Source of the DNA: Desulfitobacterium sp038181555
GTDB lineage: Bacteria; Bacillota; Desulfitobacteriia; Desulfitobacteriales; Desulfitobacteriaceae
NCBI RefSeq assembly: GCF_038181555.1
Contig: NZ_JBBWUA010000012.1
Coordinates: forward strand, 22,906 to 86,905
Direction of reading: 5' to 3'
Length of the DNA: 64,000 nucleotides
The stretch's first letter is position 1; every line of letters begins with the position of its first letter. Shown one piece after another: positions 27,420 to 36,313 of this stretch. The position numbers were made by a program, and so were the translations under genes. The notes beneath the pieces are model-generated. The model was not told the origin of the DNA. It made no database searches and saw nothing but the letters and a program-made list of their open reading frames with translations.

Positions 27420-28316
27420 CTATATTCCTAGGAGCTGTTTTTTCTTGGCGACAAACTCCGTCTCTGTGATTATCCCTTCTTCCAGTAAGTCTTTAAAGCG
27501 CCTGATTTCTTCGATGCTATCCACCGGTGTTTCGGTCGCCATTCCCTGTAGTAAAGGATTAGCCCTACCCACAAGCATTTCCTCCGCATCCGGGAAAGCA
27601 ATATACATTAAGGAGCTAGCTAGCTCTTCTAACTTAGCCGCAGTCAGATCATACTCACGCATATAGGAGTTCGCATCGGGGTAGGTATTGTTGAAATCAG
27701 GGCCACTCACTTTAAATTCGATAATCTGCCAATAAGGATGCTCCAGCTTCAGCTCAATGTGAAATTCTTCAAAGGGCTCAGGTAGATCCATTCTTGGACG
27801 ATAGCTATTTTTGTTGTCCACATCCTGATCAAGCTGATTAGCTACCTGCGCTGTCATTCTAATCATCGCCATCTGAGGAGCTAGAGCGGCAACACGGTCA
27901 GGCACACTGCTGGTATAACGCTTTAATCCAGCTGAAGATCCTTCAAAAAGAAGCTCCTGATCCTCTTTAATCGTAAAGGACTTGAGATGACTACCTGAAA
28001 AAACCATTTTGTCAGGTTCTCCACTCATACAAAAAAGCTTATTATAAAAATCAAAGATAACTTTTTCACGAAAGAAACCAAAATCAAGATCTTTTGATAT
28101 CACAAAGTTTTCGCGCAGAACCTGGTTTTCCTCCAAATACACAAAATGCTCTTTGATACTTTGAAGGGTCAAATTATCCTGCAAGCTAGGCTCCATATCG
28201 ATTCTACCGTCACAATCACTGCAAAGGGGCTGTTCTTCAATCACTCTGGCAAAAATCCGCGGGGTTGCCCCCCCACAAATTCCGCAAGGGTTTCTCTTGG
28301 ATGAAAATAATCCCAT
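27420..28316 (-). CDS. Zinc-ribbon and SHOCT-domain protein
   Basis: 298 residues. N-terminal zinc ribbon of DUF4428 type (CGICGG at about 11-14 paired with CSDCDG at about 31-34), a central DUF4429-like beta-rich region, and a C-terminal SHOCT motif (IRRFKDLLEEGIITETEFVAKKKQLLG), a short domain that mediates oligomerisation. No membrane helix. ATG 28316 with GGGAGGAA six bases upstream. It is the last gene of a lemA - DUF2207 - SHOCT operon and may be a cytoplasmic partner of the membrane proteins. Confidence 0.82.
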   Translation of the reverse strand: MGLFSSKRNPCGICGGATPRIFARVIEEQPLCSDCDGRIDMEPSLQDNLTLQSIKEHFVYLEENQVLRENFVISKDLDFGFFREKVIFDFYNKLFCMSGEPDKMVFSGSHLKSFTIKEDQELLFEGSSAGLKRYTSSVPDRVAALAPQMAMIRMTAQVANQLDQDVDNKNSYRPRMDLPEPFEEFHIELKLEHPYWQIIEFKVSGPDFNNTYPDANSYMREYDLTAAKLEELASSLMYIAFPDAEEMLVGRANPLLQGMATETPVDSIEEIRRFKDLLEEGIITETEFVAKKKQLLGI

Positions 28317-28341
28317 AGTAAGTTCCTCCCTTAAAAACTCT

Positions 28342-30042
28342 TTACCTTGTTCCACCGCCACGGCCACCGCCAACTGAGCCTCCACCGCCTCCCAAGGATG
28401 AAAACCCACCACTACCCTTGCTACGGACTACCTGTGCTCGTCTTTCTTCAGCTTGCCGCATGTTAACGACCATCATTTGACTATAGGCATAAGATGTACT
28501 TAAGTTTTGGCTGTATTGCTCTACTTCAGGCTCTAGCCGGGGGTAAACTTCCTGCATCTGCTGGGCTACCTTGTCTGCGATGCCAAAAAGTAAAGCATAG
28601 GATAATAACTCTTGCCAAAGGGGCATTTCTTGCACCCCCCGCTCGGCCACTAGAGAGAAATCCTCCAGATAGTGCTTAAAGCCTACCAGTTCCCCTAACT
28701 CTTTTTCACCGCTTGGGGTGAGATCATTAAGTTTTGCATCCCGTTCCCAGCGGGTCAGGCACTGCCTTTCCTTTAGATACCTAATACCCCCTATATTCGA
28801 TTGGTTAATATAATTTCGCAGCAGGTTATAGTTTTTATCAGCGAATCTTGGCAGCTCCTTAGGCTGTAAGACTCCGTCTGACCCTGCCGCCCCTTCTAAA
28901 ACTGTATACAAATACTCATCATATTCGTTCATCTCTTTGTGGTTACTGCCTTTAAGCTCTAGGCTAACGATTTCCTTTGTCTTGCCCATAAACCCCACCT
29001 CTTCCAGCCGGACAGGAGCTAGACAACCCAGCTGTATCAAGCGAAGCATTCCCGTCCCCAGAATCGCACCATCCTCACAAAGCTCAAACATTCTTCCTAA
29101 AGCGTAGGTTGCTTGAATATTACCGTTGTTGGGTACCTCCCGAAAATAACCCACTTGCTGGGCAAACTTTTGCATTTTCTTAGCAGCACTTCTCTTTTTG
29201 TGCTTGCTAATCAACAGGATAAGTGCCAGGGGGAATCCCATCGAGATCACTACCGTTAAAAAGGCTGCCAGCGCTGAAACTTCCTCCTCAGGACTTTCCT
29301 TGTCATAATTGCTAGCTTGAAAGGCTCCATCCTTGACCTCTGCAAAGCTAGAATTCTCAGTCCGCGCAGGCTCAAGAAGACCTTTGTTAAAATTCATCAT
29401 AACTGTTACATGGTTGTCCCCAGTTATTGGTTTCTCCGTAAAAGCTCTGATTGCCCCGTCTTCAAAAACCACCTGACCCTCATAGCCGAAAGCCCAGATG
29501 TCGCTCACCTCATCATTAAGGGGTATTCCATCAGCTAAGCGTATTTCTACCTTCACATCCGTAGGGGTGGTATTCATGCCGCTATTAACAAATTGAAAGT
29601 TCACCCCGTCCAGATCGGTATAGCTTGTAATGACGTTTTCCAACCGATACTCAATAGCATAACGGTTGTTCCCATACTCACTAATACCGAAGCAGATCTC
29701 ATAACCTTCATCCGTATAGATGAGCCCACATTTATAAGCTTTATCCTCAAAGCCGGCCTCGATATCCCAGGGCTCCACCACCTGATAAACTCCCTTGTCG
29801 TCAGCCACCCTCAAATCATTGAGCTTAAGATAATCCGCCGCTGCCAAGGGGATATAGACCTCGGTTCCTTCATCAAAATCACCCTCCCATACCTGGCTGA
29901 CATACATTGAACCATCGTCATAGACGACAGCCTCTATATCAATACTCCCGACCTGATTTTGGGCAAAGACCTGATGAGCTTCACTCGTTACTAGGACTAT
30001 AATAATGAGAATACAGCTAAGATATCTTAAGATTGTTTTCAT
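28342..30042 (-). CDS. DUF2207 membrane protein
   Basis: About 566 residues: cleavable signal peptide (MKTILRYLSCILIIIVLVTSEAHQVFA), an extracellular beta-rich DUF2207 domain (about 30-230), a transmembrane helix (about 255-280, VSALAAFLTVVISMGFPLALILLIS), then a large cytoplasmic domain. It ends in a glycine/serine-rich tail (GGFSSLGGGGGSVGGGRGGG), typical of this family. LemA and DUF2207 genes are regular neighbours. Two starts are possible: 30054, overlapping the lemA stop (ATGA), or 30042 with GAGG before it; I prefer 30042. Confidence 0.87.
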   Translation of the reverse strand: MKTILRYLSCILIIIVLVTSEAHQVFAQNQVGSIDIEAVVYDDGSMYVSQVWEGDFDEGTEVYIPLAAADYLKLNDLRVADDKGVYQVVEPWDIEAGFEDKAYKCGLIYTDEGYEICFGISEYGNNRYAIEYRLENVITSYTDLDGVNFQFVNSGMNTTPTDVKVEIRLADGIPLNDEVSDIWAFGYEGQVVFEDGAIRAFTEKPITGDNHVTVMMNFNKGLLEPARTENSSFAEVKDGAFQASNYDKESPEEEVSALAAFLTVVISMGFPLALILLISKHKKRSAAKKMQKFAQQVGYFREVPNNGNIQATYALGRMFELCEDGAILGTGMLRLIQLGCLAPVRLEEVGFMGKTKEIVSLELKGSNHKEMNEYDEYLYTVLEGAAGSDGVLQPKELPRFADKNYNLLRNYINQSNIGGIRYLKERQCLTRWERDAKLNDLTPSGEKELGELVGFKHYLEDFSLVAERGVQEMPLWQELLSYALLFGIADKVAQQMQEVYPRLEPEVEQYSQNLSTSYAYSQMMVVNMRQAEERRAQVVRSKGSGGFSSLGGGGGSVGGGRGGGTR

Positions 30043-30050
30043 AGTAGACC

Positions 30051-30605
30051 TCATTTCATGCTGGGCATAATCGCCTTATCCCCCTGCTCTTGCAAATACT
30101 CTCTTTGTCGAAAACCCAGCATTCCTGCGATCAGCAATACTGGAAACATGCGAATCTCTCGATTCAGCTTGGTCACACTATCGTTATATATTAAACGACT
30201 GGTACGCACTAAATTTTCGTATAAATTGACTGCTTCCATGGTCTCCGCATAGGTCTCATTGGCTTTAAGTTCTGGATATTGCTCAGCCACCATGGCAATC
30301 CTCCCCAAAGCCTCAGCAATAATCCCCTCCTGTCTTAAGACATCTTTTGGAGATGAAGAGGCAGTGATGACACTGCGACGTGACTTGATCGTCTCAATTA
30401 GGGTCTCACTTTCATGCTGAGCATAGCCCTTGGTTAAATCCAATAAAGCTGTCAAAGCGTCAAACCTCGAGGACAGCTGGACGCCAATCTGGCTCATAGC
30501 ATTGTTGATATTCTCATCTAAAACCACCAGTCTGCGCTGAGTAGACATAACCCAAAGTACAAGGAGCACCACAATGATGCCTAAGATTATCAATGATTTT
30601 AGCAA
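30051..30605 (-). CDS. lemA: LemA-family protein
   Basis: 184 residues: N-terminal transmembrane helix (LIILGIIVVLLVLWVM), then long amphipathic helices with LemA signatures RRLVVLDENINNAMSQIGVQL and EQYPELKANETYAETMEAVNLYENLVRTSRLIYNDSVTKLNREIRMFP. TTG start with GGAGGG upstream. It heads the lemA-DUF2207-SHOCT operon. The biochemical role of LemA is unknown; links to envelope stress and two-component signalling have been suggested in other bacteria. A miniature relative is encoded at 25449-25769. Confidence 0.9.
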   Translation of the reverse strand: MLKSLIILGIIVVLLVLWVMSTQRRLVVLDENINNAMSQIGVQLSSRFDALTALLDLTKGYAQHESETLIETIKSRRSVITASSSPKDVLRQEGIIAEALGRIAMVAEQYPELKANETYAETMEAVNLYENLVRTSRLIYNDSVTKLNREIRMFPVLLIAGMLGFRQREYLQEQGDKAIMPSMK

Positions 30606-30799
30606 AAAAAGCCCTCCTTCATAAATATACTTAGCGTAAATACCTCAATACGAGCATAGCAAAAATAACTTCAAAGAAATATTTAGGGCGTGAAATGTAG
30701 TTTTTCCGCCCTGAAAAATTGAACAAAGTTTCTAACAATTTCCTATTTTTATGATAAGATAGACTTGGATTATTATTAACATTAGGAGGCCTAGCTGCT

Positions 30800-31525
30800 G
30801 TGCTGAGAATTGCCATTTGTGATGATGATGTACAAGAACTTACCCGCCTTACTAATTTAGTAAAAAAATACCAGGCTGAGAAGAAAGCTTCTATGAAATA
30901 TGTTACTTTCTCCAATGCCATAGAGCTTTTAGAAACCATGCGCAACGATATCTATGATGTCCTACTCCTTGATATACTAATGCCTGGTTTAAACGGTATG
31001 GAGGCCGCACATGAAATTAGGGAATTTGATAGTGGGGTGAAAATTATCTTCTTGACCTCTTCACCTGAATTTGCAATAGAAAGCTATGCTGTTGACGCTT
31101 TTTACTATCTTCTCAAACCCTGTGCTCCAGAAAAGCTCTTCCCTGTTTTAGATAGTTTTTTTTTGGATTCACAAAAAAAAGAAGCTGCCTTACATATTAA
31201 AGCTGCTTCCGGAATGGTACGCATTCCCTTTAGTAAACTAGAGTTTTTAGAGGTCATTAATAAGAAACTATATTTTCACATAACAGATGGCAGTGTCAAA
31301 GAATTCTACGGTTCTCTCTCGGACTTTGAGCCTGAGCTACTGAGCCGTGAAGAATTTATTAAGGTGCACCGTTCCTGCATCGTGAACATGGGCTACATCC
31401 AGGAATTAAATACTAGTGAGCTTATTACCTGTGCTCAGCAAAGCGCTCCAATATCAAGGCTACTTTACGGAAAAGTAAGAGAAGCTTATATGCAGTATTT
31501 GTTTGTGGAAAAAGGGGCTTTCTAA
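30800..31525 (+). CDS. LytTR-family response regulator
   Basis: 241 residues. Receiver domain (1-120) with the acidic pair in ICDDDVQE, phospho-acceptor Asp in YDVLLLDILMPGLNGMEAA, and lysine in FYYLLKPC. The DNA-binding domain is LytTR (about 138-238: IPFSKLEFLEVINKKLYFHITDGSVKEFYGSLSDFE and FIKVHRSCIVNMGYIQEL). GTG start with AGGAGG 10 bases upstream. It is an orphan in position; the GHKL kinase at 25952 is the natural partner because GHKL kinases usually pair with LytTR regulators. Confidence 0.9.
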   Translation: MLRIAICDDDVQELTRLTNLVKKYQAEKKASMKYVTFSNAIELLETMRNDIYDVLLLDILMPGLNGMEAAHEIREFDSGVKIIFLTSSPEFAIESYAVDAFYYLLKPCAPEKLFPVLDSFFLDSQKKEAALHIKAASGMVRIPFSKLEFLEVINKKLYFHITDGSVKEFYGSLSDFEPELLSREEFIKVHRSCIVNMGYIQELNTSELITCAQQSAPISRLLYGKVREAYMQYLFVEKGAF

Positions 31526-31544
31526 TGTCCTCTGTCCTCTTCAC

Positions 31545-32912
31545 TTAATTCGACAGACTCGTGATCGGCGCTGGAATTCTGCCGCCTCTACGAATAAACT
31601 CCCGGGAAGAAAAGGGATTTAGCTTAATCACCGGAGCTCCACCCAGAAGTCCCCCGAATTCTACCCGTTCGCCGACCTTTTTGCCGATGGCCGGAATGAC
31701 CCGTACCGCAGTTGTCTTCTTATTAATCATACCGATAGCTGCCTCATCGGCGATAATACCAGCGATCGTCTCCGGTTCGACATCCCCGGGAATAGCTATC
31801 ATATCCAAGCCCACGGAGCAGACACATGTCATAGCCTCTAGCTTTTCAATGCTCAAAGCTCCTTCCTCTACCGCGCGGATCATGCCCGCATCTTCCGAGA
31901 CAGGAATAAAAGCTCCGCTCAACCCCCCCACATGGGAGGAGGCCATGGCGCCGCCCTTTTTCACGGCGTCATTGAGTAAGGCCAAGGCAGCAGTGGTTCC
32001 GTGAGCTCCGCACCGCTCCAGCCCCATGTTCTCTAAGATTTCTGCCACACTATCCCCCACCGCTGGGGTGGGAGCTAAGGAAAGATCCACAATCCCAAAG
32101 GGCACATTTAGAGCCTTGGATGCCTCACGACCAATGAGTTCACCCATACGCGTAATCTTAAAGGCTGTGCGCTTAATCAGGTTCGCTATTTCTCCTAAAT
32201 CCGCATCCGGGCTCTTCTTGACCGCATGAGCCACCACGCCGGGCCCACTGACCCCTACGTTGATCACCGTTTCCGGTTCGCCTACCCCATGAAAGGATCC
32301 GGCCATGAAGGGGTTATCTTCCGGTGCATTGCAAAAGACAACCAGCTTAGCAGCGGCAATACCATCTTGGTCCGCGGTGCGGCGAGCACATTCAAGAATG
32401 ACTTCTCCCATGGTTAAGACCGCATCCATATTGATCCCGGTCTTCGTAGAACCGATATTCACCGAGGAGCAAACCCGATTCGTTTCTGCTAAGGCTTGAG
32501 GAATAGCTGCGATGAGGGCCCGATCTCCTTTGGTTAGGCCCTTTTGAACTAAAGCCGAAAAGCCTCCCAAAAAATTGATGCCCACCACCTCTGCCGCTCG
32601 GTCCAGGGCTTTAGCTAAGCGCACCATTTCCTCCGGGTTAAAGCTTGAGCCGAGAAGAGCGATCGGCGTTACGGAAACCCGTTTGTTGACGATGGGAATC
32701 CCATAGCGAGCGGATAGACTTTCCCCTACACTCACGAGATGCTCCGCTTGCTGAGTGATTTTATCATAAATCTTTTGTTCCACGCGCCGAATATCATCTC
32801 CGGCACAATCCAACAAGCTAATACCCATGGTGATTGTGCGGATATCGAGGTTCTCATTCTCTACCATCTCAATGGTTTGTAGTATTTCGTGGGGAGCGAT
32901 ATGCATTTTCAT
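31545..32912 (-). CDS. PFL-family (UPF0210/DUF711) protein
   Basis: 455 residues of the UPF0210 family, distantly related to pyruvate formate-lyase-like barrels. It carries conserved stretches MENENLDIRTITMGISLLDCA-like near the start, NFLGGFSALVQKG, SVNIGSTKTGINMDAV, GVSGPGVVAHAV and FGIVDLSLAPTPAVGDSVAEIL. No glycyl-radical motif is seen. Function unknown. It follows the ACT-domain gene by 12 bases and is under the glycine riboswitch, which links it to glycine or amino-acid metabolism. ATG with GGGGGT upstream. Confidence 0.9.
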   Translation of the reverse strand: MKMHIAPHEILQTIEMVENENLDIRTITMGISLLDCAGDDIRRVEQKIYDKITQQAEHLVSVGESLSARYGIPIVNKRVSVTPIALLGSSFNPEEMVRLAKALDRAAEVVGINFLGGFSALVQKGLTKGDRALIAAIPQALAETNRVCSSVNIGSTKTGINMDAVLTMGEVILECARRTADQDGIAAAKLVVFCNAPEDNPFMAGSFHGVGEPETVINVGVSGPGVVAHAVKKSPDADLGEIANLIKRTAFKITRMGELIGREASKALNVPFGIVDLSLAPTPAVGDSVAEILENMGLERCGAHGTTAALALLNDAVKKGGAMASSHVGGLSGAFIPVSEDAGMIRAVEEGALSIEKLEAMTCVCSVGLDMIAIPGDVEPETIAGIIADEAAIGMINKKTTAVRVIPAIGKKVGERVEFGGLLGGAPVIKLNPFSSREFIRRGGRIPAPITSLSN

Positions 32913-32924
32913 CGTTTTACCCCC

Positions 32925-33224
32925 TTAAACCCGATGCATGAATTCAAAAATGTCTTCATGCTGAACATTAACTTTTAAGCCACGGGCTTCGCCCTCACTC
33001 TGCAGCTGCTTCGTGAGATCCCCTAAGGACTCGATTGCTCGAGTAACGTCGACAATCATAATCATGGTAAAAAAGCCCTGGAGAATCGTTTGGCTAAGAT
33101 CTAAGATATTGATGGATTTTTCAGCTAAACGCCCGGTCAACCAAGCGATAATACCGATCTGATCCTTGCCGAGAATGGAGATGATCACGCGGTTGGAGGT
33201 TTCCTTAGTACTTTCTAAGCTCAT
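32925..33224 (-). CDS. ACT-domain protein (UPF0237)
   Basis: 99 residues containing a single ACT fold (about 10-90: RVIISILGKDQIGIIAWLTGRLAEKSINILDLSQTILQGFFTMIMIVDV). ACT domains bind amino acids. This protein is a regular partner of UPF0210 proteins and probably senses an amino acid for it. The riboswitch upstream points to glycine as either ligand or metabolic signal (inference). ATG at 33224 after AAGGAAA. Confidence 0.92.
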   Translation of the reverse strand: MSLESTKETSNRVIISILGKDQIGIIAWLTGRLAEKSINILDLSQTILQGFFTMIMIVDVTRAIESLGDLTKQLQSEGEARGLKVNVQHEDIFEFMHRV

Positions 33225-33281
33225 TTTCCTTACCCCTTTTTCTTACTTAATACTCTTTGTATGCTTCCCAATTTGGACAAT

Positions 33282-33478
33282 AAAAAAGAGTCAACTAAAA
33301 GTTTGACTCTGGTGAGCAAAAAGAATTCATCTGAGCCGGCACCATCCATTGTAAAGAATCGTAGTCCAAAACGCTCAAAATGCTCTTCCTCTGTCCTTTT
33401 GCCTGAGAGATTGGACAGCATATCAACTGTCTTGCCCCTTCGGCGTCCTTGCGGAACTCTCCAGAGTTCTGTCCATTT
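33282..33478 (-). ncRNA. Glycine riboswitch with intrinsic terminator
   Basis: On the minus strand the aptamer spans about 33478-33386. Its hallmarks are GGACAGAACTCTGGAGAG, GCCGAAGGGGCAAG and CAATCTCTCAGGCAAAAGGA, followed by ACAGAGGA closing the outer helix. About 75 bases later, GAGTCAAACTTTTAGTTGACTC and TTTTTT (33309-33282) form a terminator. Only one clear aptamer is visible, so this is the singlet type, possibly with a degenerate second domain in between. It lies upstream of the ACT and PFL genes. Glycine binding would be expected to allow read-through. Confidence 0.9.
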
Positions 33479-33602
33479 CCAGTTTACCATCGGCTTAACA
33501 CCCATGCACTCCTGAGAACTTCATCCAGTCCTATTAACTTTATATTGTATTATAAGCACAGTAGCTAAAAATTGCAAACCCAGTCTAAGGAGTCCCATTT
33601 AC

Positions 33603-34151
33603 TCAAGAATTCTTCTTAAGAAAATATCTCTTCTTCGGCCGCGGTGGATAAAAGCGAATCGAAGGCTTTGTTAACCGAATATCAGCAAACCCCGGAATCA
33701 CTCGCACTGTCTCCGGTTGCTGAGGGTCATTGAGGTCTATGGTTGTCAAGGCACCCGTGGTGCATGCCTCCACACAGGCTGGGGGTAGCCCATAGTCCTG
33801 ACGGGGATAGCACATCTGACAGCGGGTCACTTTATTGGTATTTATATTGTACTGGGGAGCATCATAAGGACAAGCCTTGACACAGATGCGGCAACCGTTG
33901 CAAAGGGAAGTGTCGATCTCCACAATCCCATCTTTTCGCTTATTAAAGGCATGCTTAGGACAGACGCGAAAGCACTCTGGACTATCGCAGTGGTTACAGG
34001 CCATAGATAGGTATGTCCCCACATCGATTTCCTTAACATGTCGCCAGTGGATATTAGCAGGGGTATGGTTTTCATTGCGGCAGGCCATCTCACAAGCACG
34101 GCAGCCGATGCAAAGGTTGGCATTAAAGAGGAAGCCCTTTCTTTTAAACAT
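33603..34151 (-). CDS. Four-cluster ferredoxin subunit of a molybdopterin oxidoreductase
   Basis: 182 residues with four [4Fe-4S] motifs: CIGCRACEMAC, CNHCDSPECFRVCP, CNGCRICVKACP and CQMCYPRQDYGLPPACVEAC, as in DmsB/PsrB/TtrB subunits. It passes electrons to the catalytic subunit encoded just upstream, whose stop codon it overlaps by 8 bases. Basic C-terminal tail (PPRPKKRYFLKKNS). Start 34151 was chosen because GGAGGGGGAG precedes it. No membrane-anchor gene follows, unlike the dms operons. Confidence 0.9.
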   Translation of the reverse strand: MFKRKGFLFNANLCIGCRACEMACRNENHTPANIHWRHVKEIDVGTYLSMACNHCDSPECFRVCPKHAFNKRKDGIVEIDTSLCNGCRICVKACPYDAPQYNINTNKVTRCQMCYPRQDYGLPPACVEACTTGALTTIDLNDPQQPETVRVIPGFADIRLTKPSIRFYPPRPKKRYFLKKNS

Positions 34152-36183
34152 CTTTTCTCCCCCTCCTGATGTTGACTTTGCAATCAAAATACGGAATACT
34201 CTCCCCCTCTTGTCCTTGGCCACTGATCAAACTATTAATAGGATAGCGATCACTTTGCTCCACGAGGATGACATTCTCCGGAAGATCAGGGTTAATCTTA
34301 GCTCGACCACTTATCGATCCAGTCTCATTATAGATCTCAACCCAAGAATCCTCACGGATATTATGCTGACGGGCAATCTCCTCCGCCAGTTCGATGATGG
34401 GCTCCTCCGTTCCCTCCGGATTGAGCCAGGTTAACGTTTCATATTGGGTATGGAACTTAAGCAAGGATTGGGGGGTAAGCAGATTATAGGGAAACAGCGC
34501 CGGCGCGGAAGTCATCAGAGAGGACTCTGCGTCTTGGCCAGAGATGTGGTTTTTAGCAAACAGGTGCGGCAAAAATGTGGGGAAATTGTATATCCATTGG
34601 GCGGAGGGCGCTTCCTTTCCTCTTGTAGTTTCCTTCCTTCTTTTGTAGGAACGCTTCTTAAGATCAACAGGGTCCTCTAAGTCATAAAGTTCTCTAACCT
34701 CCGGGGATAACTCCCCTTCGATCCAATCCCAGGGTGTCTTTTCAGAGGGAAAATTTGAGAACCCAGGTTGGAGTTCATTGAGCTTAACCGTTAATTCCCT
34801 AGCAATTTGTAAATCACTCTTCGCTTCATAGAAAGCAGGTAATACCTTTTGGTTAAGGGAAAGCCAGTTGTGCCAAAAGCTTACATGCAAGTCTTCTTCC
34901 TCAAAGAAGGAGGCAGCTGGCAGGACAAGGTCAGACTGTCGAGCGGTGCGATTCAGGTAAAGATCCACCGTGACAATCAGCTCCATCTGCTGAAACAAAT
35001 CACGCCAGGCTCGAAGATTATAATCTTGGGCTAAAGGATTGCCACAGGATAGCCAAAGCATTTTAAGGGGCGGATCCTGAAGTTTCATCGCGCTACGTGG
35101 GTAATCGTTGACAGGAACCTCACGAGAAGCAGGGACTAAGGGATGTGGAACCCCCTCATGCTTTGCTAAGGATTGGGGATATTCCTCCTGAGGGCGATGG
35201 AGAAAATACACCCCACCCCCGAGTGAGTTATAGCTCCCTGTCAAAGCGGCAAGCGCACTCACGGCTTTGACCGATTCCCCTCCCTGACGATAACGTTGCA
35301 TGCCGAAGCCGAGCCAATTGGCGACGGGGCGAAAGTGAGCATAGAGCTCAACCAGGTCTTCAAGGACCGCTAAAGGAACTCCCGTCTGTGAACAGACTTC
35401 ATCAAGGGTAATCTTCTCAAGTCCTTCCCTATATTCCTCAAAGCCTTGAGTCACTTGCTCAAGGAACTCATGATCGATCTGACCACTCTCGATGAGTCGT
35501 TTGGCTATACCCCATGCCAGCCACCTATCGGTGCCTGGCTTGATCTGAATATAATAATCCGCTCTATCCGCTGTATGGGTCAGGAGCGGGTCGATCACCA
35601 CCAGCGGGGTTCCCTTTTCCCGTGCTTCATAGATGAATTTCATCTGGTTAATATTCGTATTGGCCGGGTTGGCTCCCCAGATCACGATCAGACCGGCATT
35701 GCTCATGTCTTCTGGGTCAGGACCGCTAAGCTCGCCTAGGGTCTCACGAAGTGCGGTTTCCCCCGTTGCGGAACACATATCTCCTACGGGTCGGGTATGA
35801 GGACCCAAACTCGCGAACATTCCTTCCACGGCATGATGCAGGAGTCCGGCATTGCCATTGCCTTTATAATACCCTAAGCCCAGGTTGGAACCGTAGCGGT
35901 CATTCAGTTCAAGCATTTTCGCAGCGATCATCTCATAGGCTTGGTCCCAAGAGATCCTTCGCCACTCCCCTGATCCCCGCCTTACCTGTCGCAGCGGGTA
36001 CTTCAAACGATACTCATCCAAGGTATATTGAATCAGGGAATAGCCCTTAGCACAGAGCCTCCCCCGAGTATAGCCGTGCTCGGAGTCGCCAACGACTCGC
36101 GTCAGCTTACCCCCGCTCATATGGGAAATCATGCTACAGGAACTATAGCAATGACGCGGACACGTATTACGAAACGTTGGCAT
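34144..36183 (-). CDS. Molybdopterin oxidoreductase, cytoplasmic type
   Basis: 679-residue catalytic subunit of the DMSO-reductase family. Its N-terminal [4Fe-4S] ligands are CPRHCYSSC and GRLCAKG (CxxxCxxxC...C). Molybdopterin-binding segments include WGANPANTNINQ, VVIDPLLTHTADRADYYIQIKPGTDRWLAWG and WLSCGNPLAQDYNLRAW. It begins directly at the iron-sulfur motif, with no Tat signal, so it should act in the cytoplasm. It forms a pair with the four-cluster ferredoxin. Substrate not predictable; the cytoplasmic location argues against being a terminal respiratory reductase. Start at ATG 36183. Confidence 0.87.
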   Translation of the reverse strand: MPTFRNTCPRHCYSSCSMISHMSGGKLTRVVGDSEHGYTRGRLCAKGYSLIQYTLDEYRLKYPLRQVRRGSGEWRRISWDQAYEMIAAKMLELNDRYGSNLGLGYYKGNGNAGLLHHAVEGMFASLGPHTRPVGDMCSATGETALRETLGELSGPDPEDMSNAGLIVIWGANPANTNINQMKFIYEAREKGTPLVVIDPLLTHTADRADYYIQIKPGTDRWLAWGIAKRLIESGQIDHEFLEQVTQGFEEYREGLEKITLDEVCSQTGVPLAVLEDLVELYAHFRPVANWLGFGMQRYRQGGESVKAVSALAALTGSYNSLGGGVYFLHRPQEEYPQSLAKHEGVPHPLVPASREVPVNDYPRSAMKLQDPPLKMLWLSCGNPLAQDYNLRAWRDLFQQMELIVTVDLYLNRTARQSDLVLPAASFFEEEDLHVSFWHNWLSLNQKVLPAFYEAKSDLQIARELTVKLNELQPGFSNFPSEKTPWDWIEGELSPEVRELYDLEDPVDLKKRSYKRRKETTRGKEAPSAQWIYNFPTFLPHLFAKNHISGQDAESSLMTSAPALFPYNLLTPQSLLKFHTQYETLTWLNPEGTEEPIIELAEEIARQHNIREDSWVEIYNETGSISGRAKINPDLPENVILVEQSDRYPINSLISGQGQEGESIPYFDCKVNIRRGRKDV

Positions 36184-36225
36184 ACCGAGCACCTGCCTTT
36201 GTTGGATAAAAATAGTATAGGGCAA

Positions 36226-36296
36226 GATACTTCACTGCGTTCAGTATGACATAGCCCAAATACGTTGTCATCCTGAGCATAAGCGAAGGAGTATTC
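36226..36296. repeat. REP-like imperfect palindrome
   Basis: GATACTTCACTGCGTTCAG..TATGACA is mirrored by TGTCATCCTGAGCATAAGCGAAGGAGTATTC. This is the layout of dispersed palindromic units seen in many Firmicute genomes. It separates the PucR-like gene from the molybdopterin gene on the same strand and could act as an attenuator. A half copy is at 42873-42903. Confidence 0.6.
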
Positions 36297-36313
36297 CCAG
36301 AGTAGGATAGCCT

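Noticed and set aside
30631..30945. 104-codon minus-strand ORF overlapping the start of the LytTR gene
   Set aside because: Antisense to a well-supported response regulator; composition and lack of ribosome site indicate a shadow.
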